From the NCBI GenBank assembly GCA_900068845.1, contig CEFQ01000010.1, forward strand, positions 1 through 64,000: a stretch of 64,000 nucleotides of DNA, written 5' to 3'. Position 1 is the first letter of the stretch. The number at the start of each line of letters is the position of its first letter. Of this stretch, positions 8,885-17,430 are shown piece after piece. Position numbers and translations under genes: made by a program. Below the pieces are notes generated by a model. It ran no database searches. It was given only the letters and a program-made list of their open reading frames with translations, and had not been told where the DNA came from. The stretch comes from Enterobacter ludwigii (GTDB lineage Bacteria > Pseudomonadota > Gammaproteobacteria > Enterobacterales > Enterobacteriaceae).

Positions 8885-10378
8885 TTAATCCTTCTGCACC
8901 GCCACCGTCGCGCGGTACCCCGCCACAGACGCTTCACGGTCAGCACGCGCCAGCCAGCGATAGCAACCCGCACCCAAAGCCACACCGATGAACCAGCTAA
9001 AGTTCGCCACGGCGTGGAGTGAGGGAATAAAGCTGATCACCAGGCCAATGCCCACTGACGGCAGCAGCGCCGCAATCGCTTTAGGATTGAAGCCGCCGCG
9101 ATACCAATAACGCCCTTTCGGCGTGTCATCAAACAGATCGTCCACGTACACCTTGCTGCGTTTAATCAGGTAGAAATCAGCAATCAGAATACCGAACAGC
9201 GGGCCGATAAAGGCACCCAGCACATCCAGCGTATAGTGGATCAACTCCGGTGACTGGAACAAATTCCACGGCGTCAGCAATACCGAGCCAACGGCGGCAA
9301 TCATGCCACCGGTACGGAAGCTGATTTTCTGTGGCGAGCAGTTAGAGAAGTCGAACGCTGGCGAGACAAAGTTCGCCACGATATTAATGCCGATGGTGGC
9401 AATAATCATAGTCAGCAGACCAATCGCCACCGCCACATCGTTACCGACCATGCTCACCGTCTCAATCGGATCGGTGATCATTCTGCCGAACAGCGACTGG
9501 GTGCCAGAAACAATCACCACGGTCACAATCGAGAACAGCAGGAAGTTGAACGGTAATCCCCAGCGGTTACCGCGACGAATTTCGCCCATGCTCTTACCGT
9601 AGCGCGAGAAGTCACCAAAGTTGAGCAGCGGACCGGAGAAGTAAGAGACCACCAGCGCGGTGGCGGTGATCATCTGCCAGGTTTGCTCGCCGGTGCTTAA
9701 CTGTTTGCTGGCCAGCGTGAAGGAGATGCCGTCAAAACCGGTTTTGTATACAATCCAGCCGGCCAGCGCCACCATCACCACGTATACCGCCGGACCGGCG
9801 ACATCGATAAAGCGTTTTATCGCACTCATCCCATGCCAGAACACCATCGCCTGCAGTAACCACATCACGCCGAAACAGCACCAGCCCAACTGCGATAAGC
9901 CGAGCCAGCTACTTTGCGTCATGCTACTGAGCGTTGGGAAGAACTTCAGCAGCACCAGCATCAGTGCGTTGGCTGCCAGATAAGTCTGGATGCCGTACCA
10001 CGCGAAAGCGATCAATCCGCGAATGATGGCCGGGATATTGGCACCGAACACACCAAACGCCTGACGCGAAATCACCGCATAGGGCACGCCCGCCATCTGG
10101 CTGGGTTTGGCCACCAGATTGGCGCAAAGCTGCACGATGCAGATGCCCACTAACAGGCACAGCAGCACCTGCCAGCTCGCCAGTCCTAAAGTAAAGAAGC
10201 TGGCGGCTACCACATAACCGCCCATGCTGTGCACATCGGACATCCAGAACGAAAAGATGTTGTACCACGACCAATTCTGGTCGCGCGTCGGCGCCAGATC
10301 GTCGTTACACAGGCGCGGACTGTATTGCGCGTTGGCTTCAGAGGCCACCCGCGAGGTCACTTCAGAATGATTTGGCAT
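8885..10378 (-). CDS. hpxC: NCS1-family permease, probable allantoin/purine importer
   Basis: Inner-membrane symporter of 497 residues with about 12 predicted TM helices. It belongs to the nucleobase:cation symporter-1 family (Mhp1/PucI/HyuP type). Typical features are the N-terminal NWSWYNIFSFWMSDVHS segment and the central GDFSRYGKS motif. It is divergent from the GntR-racemase-allantoinase operon, so allantoin is the most likely substrate; hydantoin or a purine base is possible. A sigma-54-type promoter lies upstream at 10432-10448. The symbol follows the Klebsiella hpx scheme and is given by context and family. Confidence 0.82.
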   Translation of the reverse strand: MPNHSEVTSRVASEANAQYSPRLCNDDLAPTRDQNWSWYNIFSFWMSDVHSMGGYVVAASFFTLGLASWQVLLCLLVGICIVQLCANLVAKPSQMAGVPYAVISRQAFGVFGANIPAIIRGLIAFAWYGIQTYLAANALMLVLLKFFPTLSSMTQSSWLGLSQLGWCCFGVMWLLQAMVFWHGMSAIKRFIDVAGPAVYVVMVALAGWIVYKTGFDGISFTLASKQLSTGEQTWQMITATALVVSYFSGPLLNFGDFSRYGKSMGEIRRGNRWGLPFNFLLFSIVTVVIVSGTQSLFGRMITDPIETVSMVGNDVAVAIGLLTMIIATIGINIVANFVSPAFDFSNCSPQKISFRTGGMIAAVGSVLLTPWNLFQSPELIHYTLDVLGAFIGPLFGILIADFYLIKRSKVYVDDLFDDTPKGRYWYRGGFNPKAIAALLPSVGIGLVISFIPSLHAVANFSWFIGVALGAGCYRWLARADREASVAGYRATVAVQKD

Positions 10379-10431
10379 GAAACCTGCTCCTCTCTACATC
10401 ATGGAAGAATAATCACAGCGTGAAACGGTAT

Positions 10432-10448
10432 TGCAGGATCCAGGCCAG
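10432..10448 (-). promoter_or_regulatory. Candidate sigma-54 promoter of the permease gene
   Basis: On the minus strand the sequence reads CTGGCCTGGATCCTGCA. It has the -24 GG and -12 GC dinucleotides separated by exactly 10 bases, as the sigma-54 consensus requires. The predicted transcription start is about 40 bases before the permease ATG. The -24 element departs from consensus after TGGC, so it is weaker than the promoter at 18395. Confidence 0.65.
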
Positions 10449-10458
10449 AATTGATTTC

Positions 10459-10489
10459 TTGTATACAAAAAATTAATTTCACGTATACG
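10459..10489. promoter_or_regulatory. Twin palindromic operator, probable GntR (HpxS) site
   Basis: Two related palindromes, TTGTATACAA (10459-10468) and CGTATACG (10482-10489), have centres 22 bp apart, about two helical turns. They lie in the divergent region between the permease and the GntR gene. FCD-type GntR proteins bind short palindromes of this kind, so autoregulation and control of both transcripts are likely. Confidence 0.65.
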
Positions 10490-10523
10490 ATGTGCAACAC
10501 ACAGTCACTTACCGGAGCAGGTA

Positions 10524-11246
10524 ATGAAGAGTGAAACAGGCCAGAAAACGGCTGCCGATCTGAACGATCGCGATGAACCTATCTATCAGGCGCTTCTTAC
10601 CGCCATCGTTGAGCATCAACTGCCGCCGGGCAGTAAATTGCCTGAAGAAGCGTTGTCAGATGTCTTCGGCGTGAGCCGCACCGGCATTCGCAAGGTGCTG
10701 CAACGCCTCGCCGCGGTGCAAATGATCACCTTGTCGCCCAGGCGTGGTGCACACGTGGCGACGCCGGGGGTGGATGAAGCACGCGACATCTTTGCCACCC
10801 GCAGTTTAGTGGAGTGCGCAAACTTACCTACGGTCATAGGTCACGTGCAGCCTCCGCACATCGCGGCATTGACGGCACTTATCGAGGAAGAACAGCAAGC
10901 ACACGATCAGCACGATGGTGCCGCAGCGATTCGTCTCTCCGCCGCTTTTCATATTCAGCTGCAGGCGATTTCTGGCAACGAAGTGCTTACCGATTTGGTG
11001 ACGCGCCTGACGCAGCGCTCGTCGCTGGTGATCGCGGCTTACGGTGCGCCCTGGCAGCGCGGCTGCCGTTGCGATCATCACGATCGGCTGGTGGATTTGC
11101 TGCGGAAAAAAGATCTGTCGGCGTTAACCGCCTCGCTGCAGCATCACTTCGAACACATTGTTGCCAGCCTGCACTTTGAGCGCAGCGGCGAAACCTTGCC
11201 TGATTTTTCCCGGTTATTTGCCGGTAACAAAGGAGCGGCATCATGA
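10524..11246 (+). CDS. hpxS: GntR-family (FCD domain) regulator of allantoin genes
   Basis: DNA-binding regulator of 240 residues. A GntR winged helix-turn-helix (about residues 15-80, LPEEALSDVFGVSRTGIRKVLQRL) is followed by an all-helical FCD effector domain (about 90-225). Its ATG has a GGAGCAGG ribosome site. It is the first gene of an operon with the racemase (4-bp ATGA overlap) and allantoinase, the same order as Klebsiella hpxSAB. The likely effector is a ureide intermediate; this is inference. Palindromes suited to it lie just upstream. Confidence 0.85.
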   Translation: MKSETGQKTAADLNDRDEPIYQALLTAIVEHQLPPGSKLPEEALSDVFGVSRTGIRKVLQRLAAVQMITLSPRRGAHVATPGVDEARDIFATRSLVECANLPTVIGHVQPPHIAALTALIEEEQQAHDQHDGAAAIRLSAAFHIQLQAISGNEVLTDLVTRLTQRSSLVIAAYGAPWQRGCRCDHHDRLVDLLRKKDLSALTASLQHHFEHIVASLHFERSGETLPDFSRLFAGNKGAAS

Positions 11247-11974
11247 GCCTGATTCAGGTGATCAATCCCAACACCAGCCTGGCGATGACCGAAACCATCG
11301 GTGCTGCCGCGCGTGCTGTTGCCGCACCGGGCACCGAGATTCTGGCGGTGTGCCCGAGCCACGGCGTGCCGTCGATTGAAGGCCATTTTGATGAAGCCAT
11401 TGCGGCGATTGGCGTACTGGAGCAAGTCAAACGCGGCAAAGCGCAAGGCGTCAGCGGCCATATCATTGCCTGCTTCGGCGATCCGGGTTTGCTGGCGGCG
11501 CGCGAACTGGCGAGCGGACCGGTGATCGGTATTGCAGAAGCGGCGATGCACACCGCCACGCTGGTGGCGACCCGCTTCTCGATCGTCACTACCCTGCCAC
11601 GAACGCTGGTGATTGCGCGGCATCTGCTGCAGCAATACGGCTTTACCCACCATTGTGCTGCGCTGCATGCCATCGATCTGCCGGTGCTGGCGCTGGAAGA
11701 CGGCAGCGGCGTGGCGCAGGAGAAAGTGCGTCAGCGCTGCATTCAGGCCAAACGCGAAGATGGCAGCGGCGCAATTGTATTGGGCTGCGGCGGCATGGCC
11801 GCGCTGGCGCAGGATCTCACCAAAGAACTGGGATTACCGGTGATCGACGGCGTCAGCGCCGCCGTAAAAATGGTGGAGTCGCTGGTGGCGTTAGGCTTTG
11901 GCACCAGCAAGCATGGCGATCTCGATTATCCCCTCGAAAAACCGCTCAGCGGCGCATTTCAGCACCTAAACTAA
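11243..11974 (+). CDS. hpxA: Allantoin racemase (Asp/Glu/hydantoin racemase family)
   Basis: Cytosolic racemase of 243 residues that interconverts allantoin enantiomers so that a stereospecific allantoinase can use both. The two catalytic cysteines expected for this family are Cys77 in the HIIACFGDPG segment and Cys182 in VLGCGGM. The N-terminal NPNTS motif is also typical. It overlaps the GntR gene by 4 bp and is followed 35 bp later by allantoinase. A hydantoin racemase is the alternative, but the neighbours favour allantoin. Confidence 0.88.
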   Translation: MSLIQVINPNTSLAMTETIGAAARAVAAPGTEILAVCPSHGVPSIEGHFDEAIAAIGVLEQVKRGKAQGVSGHIIACFGDPGLLAARELASGPVIGIAEAAMHTATLVATRFSIVTTLPRTLVIARHLLQQYGFTHHCAALHAIDLPVLALEDGSGVAQEKVRQRCIQAKREDGSGAIVLGCGGMAALAQDLTKELGLPVIDGVSAAVKMVESLVALGFGTSKHGDLDYPLEKPLSGAFQHLN

Positions 11975-12009
11975 GTGCTGGTTGAGGACTGACGACAGGA
12001 ACTTGCAGA

Positions 12010-12969
12010 ATGAATGATGTATCTGAAAAGAAAGAGTACAGCTTCAACAAAAACTATCCACGCGATCTAATCGGCTATGCCGGCAATCCGCCGCATGCGC
12101 AGTGGCCAGGCAAGGCGCGTGTTGCGGTGCAGTTTGTCCTCAATTACGAAGAGGGTGCCGAGAATAACGTGCTGCACGGCGACGCCGGTTCCGAGCAGTT
12201 TCTTTCCGATATCATTGGCGCCGCCAGCTACGCCGATCGCCATATGTCGATGGATTCGCTGTATGAATACGGCTCGCGCGCCGGTTTCTGGCGCATCCAT
12301 AATGAGTTTCAAAAGCGCGGTTTGCCGCTCACGGTGTTTGGCGTGGCGATGGCACTGGCGCGTCATCCGGACATCGTCGAGGCGATTAAAACGGCCGATT
12401 ACGACGTGGTAAGCCACGGCTGGCGCTGGATCCACTATCAAGCGATGGATGCCAAAACCGAGCGCCAGCATATGCAGCAGGCGGTGGACGTGTTGACCGA
12501 TTTGTTCGGCAAAGCGCCAACCGGCTGGTACACCGGCCGCGACAGCCCAAACACCCGACGTTTGGTGGTAGAGCAGGGCGGCTTCAGCTATGACAGCGAC
12601 TACTATGGCGACGACCTGCCGTTCTGGACGCAGGTCACCTGTCAGGATGGCACGGTTAAACCGCACCTGATCGTTCCCTACACCCTGGAGTGCAACGACA
12701 TGCGTTTCGCCTCGCCGCAGGGCTTTAATACGGCAGAGCAGTTCTTCACCTATCTGCGCGACACCTTTGATGTGCTGTACGAAGAGGGGGAAAGCGCGCC
12801 GAAGATGATGTCGATTGGTATGCACTGCCGCTTACTGGGACGGCCGGGGAAATTCCGTGGATTGCAGCGTTTTCTCGATCATATTCAGCAGCATGAGGAT
12901 GTGTGGGTGTGTACCCGGCAGCAAATTGCCGATCACTGGATTAAGACGCATCCCGCGCCGGATGCTTGA
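12010..12969 (+). CDS. puuE: Allantoinase PuuE (polysaccharide-deacetylase fold)
   Basis: Hydrolyses allantoin to allantoate. The 319-residue protein has the NodB-homology fold and not the dihydroorotase-type amidohydrolase fold of classical allantoinases. Characteristic stretches are NYEEGAENNVLHGD near residue 45, YEYGSRAGFWRI, VVSHGWRWIHY and SIGMHCRLLGRPGK. It is the third gene of the hpxSAB-like operon (hpxB in Klebsiella terms). After its stop lies the long inverted-repeat element. Confidence 0.92.
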   Translation: MNDVSEKKEYSFNKNYPRDLIGYAGNPPHAQWPGKARVAVQFVLNYEEGAENNVLHGDAGSEQFLSDIIGAASYADRHMSMDSLYEYGSRAGFWRIHNEFQKRGLPLTVFGVAMALARHPDIVEAIKTADYDVVSHGWRWIHYQAMDAKTERQHMQQAVDVLTDLFGKAPTGWYTGRDSPNTRRLVVEQGGFSYDSDYYGDDLPFWTQVTCQDGTVKPHLIVPYTLECNDMRFASPQGFNTAEQFFTYLRDTFDVLYEEGESAPKMMSIGMHCRLLGRPGKFRGLQRFLDHIQQHEDVWVCTRQQIADHWIKTHPAPDA

Positions 12970-12987
12970 GGGGCGCTGGCGGGCTGC

Positions 12988-13620
12988 CAGACTGCTTTTA
13001 AAGGCTTAAAGGCTTAAAGGCAACTTCAAGGTCAAGGGCGGTTTCGATTGTCCTGCGGACAACCGACCCAGGGGAGGCAGTCGCCCCTCCCCTGGGGACC
13101 CGGTCTCTTTGTCGGCAGAATTGCCGCTACGCGGTCCCCTCACTTCAGGTGAATTCCTGACGGACCGGCTGCGATTCGCTCCTGCTCAGCGCAGCCTCTC
13201 GCCGCCGTCCTGGCGGCTCATCCTGGAATCCCCCCTCCGTTCGGCAATTCTGACGACACCCACCCAGCTGACAAACCTCTGCCCTAAAAAAAGATCGCAT
13301 CGCGATAAGCTTGTTTGATTTTATTAAATTTATTACAGCGGGGGGGTTGAGTCGGCATCACTCTCGCCGAGGAGAAGCCTGCTTCCAGGATGAGCCGCCA
13401 GGACGGCGGCGAAAGGGCCTGTTGAGCCAGGATGGCGAATCAGGGCCGGTCCGTCAGGAAGTGGGATTTGACGAGGGAACCCGCGTAGCGGGCGAGTGTG
13501 CTGCCGAAAAGCCCGGGTTCCCAGGGGAGGGGCGACTGCCTCCCCTGGTCGGTCGGCTGAAAGCCGAACGAAACCGCCCTTGACCTTGCACTTGAAGTTG
13601 AAGTTGAAAGCAGCAGTCTG
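12988..13620. repeat. 633-bp imperfect inverted-repeat element
   Basis: The region between convergent puuE and hpxZ is a large inverted repeat. The left arm runs from about 12988 to 13230 and the right arm from about 13384 to 13620, with some 150 bp between them. Both outer ends are CAGACTGCT / AGCAGTCTG. Shared inner blocks include AAGGTCAAGGGCGGTTTCG, GGGGAGGCAGTCGCCCCTCC, TCCTGACGGACCGGC and CGCCGTCCTGGCGGCTCATC. Several blocks are palindromic themselves. The arms are GC-rich and the centre (13290-13340) is AT-rich. Reading frames inside have no recognisable domain. It may be a non-autonomous mobile element or a large structured RNA/terminator. Confidence 0.85.
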
Positions 13621-13649
13621 TTTGCCAATCAAGGCGAAACGCTGCGCCC

Positions 13650-14033
13650 TCAGCTCATCAAGCTAACCTGCGCTGCCACGATTCTCCAGCCGCCAGGCAT
13701 CTTCACCCACGTCTGTTGTTGACGCCCAATCTTCTCCACACCCTCACGCGTAAACTCAGTACTGCACACCGCATAATCATCACCAAAAGTGGTGATCACC
13801 GTATTGCGCAGCGTACGATCCAGGCCCTTTGACGGGCGCGCGGCGCGAAACGCGCGGATTTCGTCGATGCCATACAGATTCTCGCCTGCGCCGAGGCGCA
13901 CGGTGCGTTGATCGTGCCAGAACAGTTCATCCAGCACCTCAACATCATTGCCGATCAGCGCTTGTTCGTAACGGTAAAAGGCGGCGGTGACTTCGGCGAG
14001 TACCGCCGGACGATCGATATCTTCAGATGTCAT
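13650..14033 (-). CDS. hpxZ: Oxalurate catabolism protein HpxZ
   Basis: Small cytosolic protein of 127 residues of the HpxZ (DUF3225, NTF2/SnoaL-like) family. It is found only with hpxW/hpxX/hpxY in oxalurate-degrading clusters. Recognisable stretches are FWHDQRTVRLG and YGIDEIRAFRAARP. It is the last gene of the minus-strand operon, 2 bp after hpxY. Its biochemical role is unclear; an accessory function for the amidase is inferred from strict co-occurrence. Confidence 0.9.
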   Translation of the reverse strand: MTSEDIDRPAVLAEVTAAFYRYEQALIGNDVEVLDELFWHDQRTVRLGAGENLYGIDEIRAFRAARPSKGLDRTLRNTVITTFGDDYAVCSTEFTREGVEKIGRQQQTWVKMPGGWRIVAAQVSLMS

Positions 14034-14035
14034 TC

Positions 14036-15433
14036 TCAGGCGTCCATTAAGGTAGTTTGTGGCAGCGTCAGCCCTTGCTGTTGCAGCGCCCAGGCGGCGC
14101 GCAGTGCCAGATGTTCTTTAAACGGTGCCGCGATCAATTGCAAACCGATGGGCAAGCCGCTGGCGGTGTGCAGCGGCACGGTACAGACCGGCAGCCCGAG
14201 GAAAGAAATCGGCTGGGTCAGCATGCCCATGTTGGCGCGCGTCGGCAAATCCTGGCCGTTAATATGAATGGTTTCCTGGCCGATGGTGGTGGCAGTGCAC
14301 GGCGTGGCAGGCGCAATCAGCACGTCGAACTGATCAAACAGCGGCAGCACCTGCTGCTGGAAGTGACGACGGAAACGCTGTGCCTGCACGTACCATGCTG
14401 ATGGCAGCATCGCACCGGCCAGCAGACGCTCGTGCGAATTAGGCTCGAACTGTTCCGGCTGGCTACGCAGCAGTGGCAAGTAGTGATTACCACCTTCTGC
14501 GGCGGTCATGATAAAGGCTGCCGATCGCGCGATTTCAGCATTGGGTAAGCTGACTTCCTCCACGGCATTTAACGCTTTGGCGACAACCGCCACGGCGGCG
14601 CGCGCTTCATCGCTGCACCAGGTTGAGAAGAACCCGCCAAGTACCGCGCTGCGCACACCTTCTGCACCCATGCTTAGCCCTGCGCTGACCGGCGCAACCG
14701 GCTGCGCGGCCTGGAAGGCATCGCTGGCATCGGCACCTTGTAAAGTGTCATACACCAGACTCAAATCTTCTACCGAACGGGCAAACGGGCCGATGTGATC
14801 AAGGCTAGCGACAAACGGGTGGCTGCCGCTGCGCGACAGGCGACCAAAGGTCGGCTTTAGACCGAAGATACCACACAGTGAAGCGGGCACGCGGATCGAG
14901 CCGTTGGTGTCAGTGCCGAGTGAAAAATGCACCAAACCGGCTGCAACCGCCGCCGCCGAACCGCCTGACGATCCGCCCGCCACGCGGGTGACATCACGCG
15001 GATTGTGCGTCGCGCCGTAATGGGTATTTTCGGTGGTAAAGCCGTAGGCGTAGGCATCCATATTCAGCATGCCGGAGAGCAGCGCGCCGGATTGACGCAG
15101 TTTGTTCACCGCCCACGCATCATCGCGTGCCGCCGCGCGTTCGCTGAACAGGCTGGCACCGGCCAGGGTGCTGTGTCCGGCGACATCAAACAGGTTTTTC
15201 ACCGCATAGGGAATGCCGGCCAATGGCGGCAAGCTCTCGCCACGCTGGCGCTGCTGATCGATCTGATCGGCTTCGCGCAGCATGCGCTGGCCGGTGACTT
15301 CGGTCCAGGCGTTGATGGCCGGGTTGTGTTGCTCAATCGCCGCCAGCGTAGTTTGCGCGATATCGCGGGCGCTGATCTCGCCCTGACTCAGCGCCTGCTG
15401 CAGGGCGTTAATCGATAATGATGACAGCTTCAT
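14036..15433 (-). CDS. hpxY: Amidase-signature hydrolase (AtzE/HpxY type)
   Basis: Cytosolic amidase-signature enzyme of 465 residues, related to AtzE and GatA. The Ser-cisSer-Lys triad is intact: Lys79 (PYAVKNLFD), Ser155 (GGSSGGS) and nucleophile Ser179 ([11 protein letters not shown]). Its start overlaps the hpxX stop by 4 bp. In hpx clusters this gene is assigned to oxalurate breakdown, and the small partner HpxX resembles the AtzG/GatC-like partners of such amidases. The exact reaction is inferred from family and context. Confidence 0.88.
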   Translation of the reverse strand: MKLSSLSINALQQALSQGEISARDIAQTTLAAIEQHNPAINAWTEVTGQRMLREADQIDQQRQRGESLPPLAGIPYAVKNLFDVAGHSTLAGASLFSERAAARDDAWAVNKLRQSGALLSGMLNMDAYAYGFTTENTHYGATHNPRDVTRVAGGSSGGSAAAVAAGLVHFSLGTDTNGSIRVPASLCGIFGLKPTFGRLSRSGSHPFVASLDHIGPFARSVEDLSLVYDTLQGADASDAFQAAQPVAPVSAGLSMGAEGVRSAVLGGFFSTWCSDEARAAVAVVAKALNAVEEVSLPNAEIARSAAFIMTAAEGGNHYLPLLRSQPEQFEPNSHERLLAGAMLPSAWYVQAQRFRRHFQQQVLPLFDQFDVLIAPATPCTATTIGQETIHINGQDLPTRANMGMLTQPISFLGLPVCTVPLHTASGLPIGLQLIAAPFKEHLALRAAWALQQQGLTLPQTTLMDA

Positions 15434-15615
15434 GGATGAAAGACTCCCGCCACTTCCAGGCGATCGTCGAGTGGCAGCGCCATCAGCGGCTCGGCCATCG
15501 CGGCGATGCGGTTGAACTGCGTCAGCAGCTCGGCGCGGCGCGCATCATCCAGCTCCAGCGCCAGAATCTGCTCCATTTGGGCGATGTAGGTGGCCCAGTC
15601 CGGTTGTGAACTCAT
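15430..15615 (-). CDS. hpxX: Oxalurate catabolism protein HpxX (GatC/AtzG-like)
   Basis: A 61-residue DUF4089 protein. It is predicted to be mostly helical and to partner the amidase HpxY as AtzG partners AtzE. The C-terminal [14 protein letters not shown] segment is typical. It is coupled translationally to hpxY by a 4-bp overlap, supporting equimolar synthesis and complex formation. It lies 12 bp downstream of hpxW. Confidence 0.88.
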   Translation of the reverse strand: MSSQPDWATYIAQMEQILALELDDARRAELLTQFNRIAAMAEPLMALPLDDRLEVAGVFHP

Positions 15616-15627
15616 GATTACTCTCCG

Positions 15628-17214
15628 TTAGAAACCGGCGGCGCTGCCGTTGCTGCGCGGATCGAATGCGCCTTCCAGCATGCCGTTGTTGTGTCGAACG
15701 ATCGCACCCGCATGGCCGACCACTTCGCTGAAATCGGGCAGCAGTTCAACCTCATGGCCGAGCGCGCGCAGCTGCTGTACCGTTTCCGGTGCGATGCGCG
15801 CTTCAAGCTTGAGGGAATCGGATGATTGTCCCCACGTCCGGCCCAGCAGCCAGCGCGGCGCGCTCACCGCCTGTTGCAGCGGATGCCCCTGAATCACGTG
15901 ACGGGTGAAAATTGCTGCCTGGGTTTGTGGTTGGCCGTCGCCGCCCATCGATCCATAAACCATGGTGCGGCCATCTTTCAGGCGTGCGGCAGCAGGATTA
16001 AGGGTGTGGAACGGTTGTTTGCCCGGCTGCAGCGTCAGTAAGTGGTCGGGTTGCAGGCTGAAGGCGGCGCCACGGTTTTGCCAGGTGATGCCGGTGCCCG
16101 GCAATACCACGCCGCTGCCGAATTCGTGATAAATGCTCTGGATAAAGGAAACCGCCAGCCCGCTGCTGTCCATCACGCCCATCCACACGGTGTCGCCAGG
16201 TCCGCGCCCGGTACCCCATGACGCGGCGTGTTGGTCATCCACCTGCGCCGCCAGCGTGCTGAGATGCTCAGCATCCAGCAGACTTTGAACATCGATGTCG
16301 ATGTGGCGCGGATCGGTAATGTGCTTGTCGCGCAGCGCGAAGGCTTTTTTGGTGGCTTCGACGATGCGGTGCACGGTTTGCGCTTCATCGGCGTCTGCCA
16401 TTGCGAGCCGATCGGTAATGCCGAGGATCGCCAGCGACACCAAACCCTGCGTCGGTGGCGTCATGTTCCAGATATCGCCTTCACTGTGCGCCAGATGCAG
16501 CGGCGTGCAGCGCCGAGCGTGGTGCGTCTGCAAATCTTCCAGCGTGATCGGCATCCCCAGCGCGGTCATTTCGCGTGCCAGATGATGCGCCAGTTCACCG
16601 CGATAAAAACTTTCCAGCCCCTGTTCGCACAGCATGCTCAGCGTATTTGCCAACGCGGGTTGGGTAAAACGGCTACCGGCGATCGGCACGCTGCCGTCCG
16701 GCAGGAAGGTGGCGGCAAAACCGGGTTGATGCTGTAACTCGTGCTGCTTGGCGGCGGTGGCAGCGGCTTGCGAGGCGGTGACCGGGATACCATCGGCGGC
16801 ATAGCGAATCGCATCGCGTAGCAGGCGGGTTAACGGCAGCGGCGTCGCGCCGAGTTCCTGCGCCAGCGTCAACGCTTCCTGCCAGCCGCTCACGGTGCCC
16901 GCGACGGTTAATGCGGCTTTCGGTCCGCGATGCGGAATATGGGTTTCACCGTGATAGAAATCGACATGAGCGAGCGTTCCGGCAGCGCCGCTGGCGTCAA
17001 TGGCGATGGGATCGCCGTTGGGCGGCACCACCAGCCAGAAGCCATCGCCACCCAAACCGTTCATGTGCGGATAAACCACGGCGATAGTCGCGGCGGCGGC
17101 CACCATTGCTTCCAGCGCATTGCCGCCTTCGCGCAGCACGGCTAGCGCACTTTCGCTGGCGAGATGATGTGGCGTAACGGCCATGCCTAACGGCGCCATG
17201 TTGCTCTGTATCAT
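15628..17214 (-). CDS. hpxW: Oxamate amidohydrolase (gamma-glutamyltransferase family)
   Basis: Ntn-hydrolase of 528 residues in the gamma-glutamyltransferase family. The Klebsiella homologue HpxW hydrolyses oxamate to oxalate and ammonia. The protein should self-cleave before the nucleophilic Thr, which I place at about residue 342 in the GDTVWMGVMD motif. The start is the ATG at 17214, with AAGAGAAGAA upstream; an in-frame start 17 codons earlier is less likely. No signal peptide is seen, unlike periplasmic GGTs, which supports a cytosolic role. First gene of hpxWXYZ, with a sigma-54-type promoter and a perfect palindrome in its leader. Confidence 0.88.
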   Translation of the reverse strand: MIQSNMAPLGMAVTPHHLASESALAVLREGGNALEAMVAAAATIAVVYPHMNGLGGDGFWLVVPPNGDPIAIDASGAAGTLAHVDFYHGETHIPHRGPKAALTVAGTVSGWQEALTLAQELGATPLPLTRLLRDAIRYAADGIPVTASQAAATAAKQHELQHQPGFAATFLPDGSVPIAGSRFTQPALANTLSMLCEQGLESFYRGELAHHLAREMTALGMPITLEDLQTHHARRCTPLHLAHSEGDIWNMTPPTQGLVSLAILGITDRLAMADADEAQTVHRIVEATKKAFALRDKHITDPRHIDIDVQSLLDAEHLSTLAAQVDDQHAASWGTGRGPGDTVWMGVMDSSGLAVSFIQSIYHEFGSGVVLPGTGITWQNRGAAFSLQPDHLLTLQPGKQPFHTLNPAAARLKDGRTMVYGSMGGDGQPQTQAAIFTRHVIQGHPLQQAVSAPRWLLGRTWGQSSDSLKLEARIAPETVQQLRALGHEVELLPDFSEVVGHAGAIVRHNNGMLEGAFDPRSNGSAAGF

Positions 17215-17259
17215 AGTAATTTCTTCTCTTGTTCTTATGTGAGTACGCTGTTTAATCCC

Positions 17260-17309
17260 CCGCACATTCCGTAGCGGCGCGATTTATCGCGCCGCTACGG
17301 AATGTGCGG
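17260..17309. repeat. GTAGCGGCGC palindromic repeat, type A copy 1
   Basis: A perfect 23-bp inverted repeat (17260-17282 with 17287-17309) around a TTTA loop. The core is GTAGCGGCGCGA. It lies in the untranslated leader of hpxW, between the candidate sigma-54 promoter and the start codon. Four other copies of the core are in this window. Confidence 0.9.
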
Positions 17310-17344
17310 ATTTATACGCACCTGGTAGATACTGCACAAATCTA

Positions 17345-17361
17345 AGCAAGAGCTGTTCCAG
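17345..17361 (-). promoter_or_regulatory. Candidate sigma-54 promoter of hpxWXYZ
   Basis: On the minus strand the sequence reads CTGGAACAGCTCTTGCT, which matches TGG at -24 and TTGC at -12 with 10 bases between GG and GC. The predicted start near 17333 would give a leader of about 120 nt containing the 23-bp palindrome. I see no clear NtrC dyad upstream. Confidence 0.65.
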
Positions 17362-17430
17362 TTTTGGTCGGACATCAATCTGGATCGATTTATGCTAGCT
17401 TGTGGTGAAACGAAAGTTACAGGACCGATG

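Noticed and set aside
13311-13632. Open frames on both strands inside the long inverted repeat
   Set aside because: They arise from GC-rich repeated sequence, lack ribosome sites and domains, and mirror each other across the arms.
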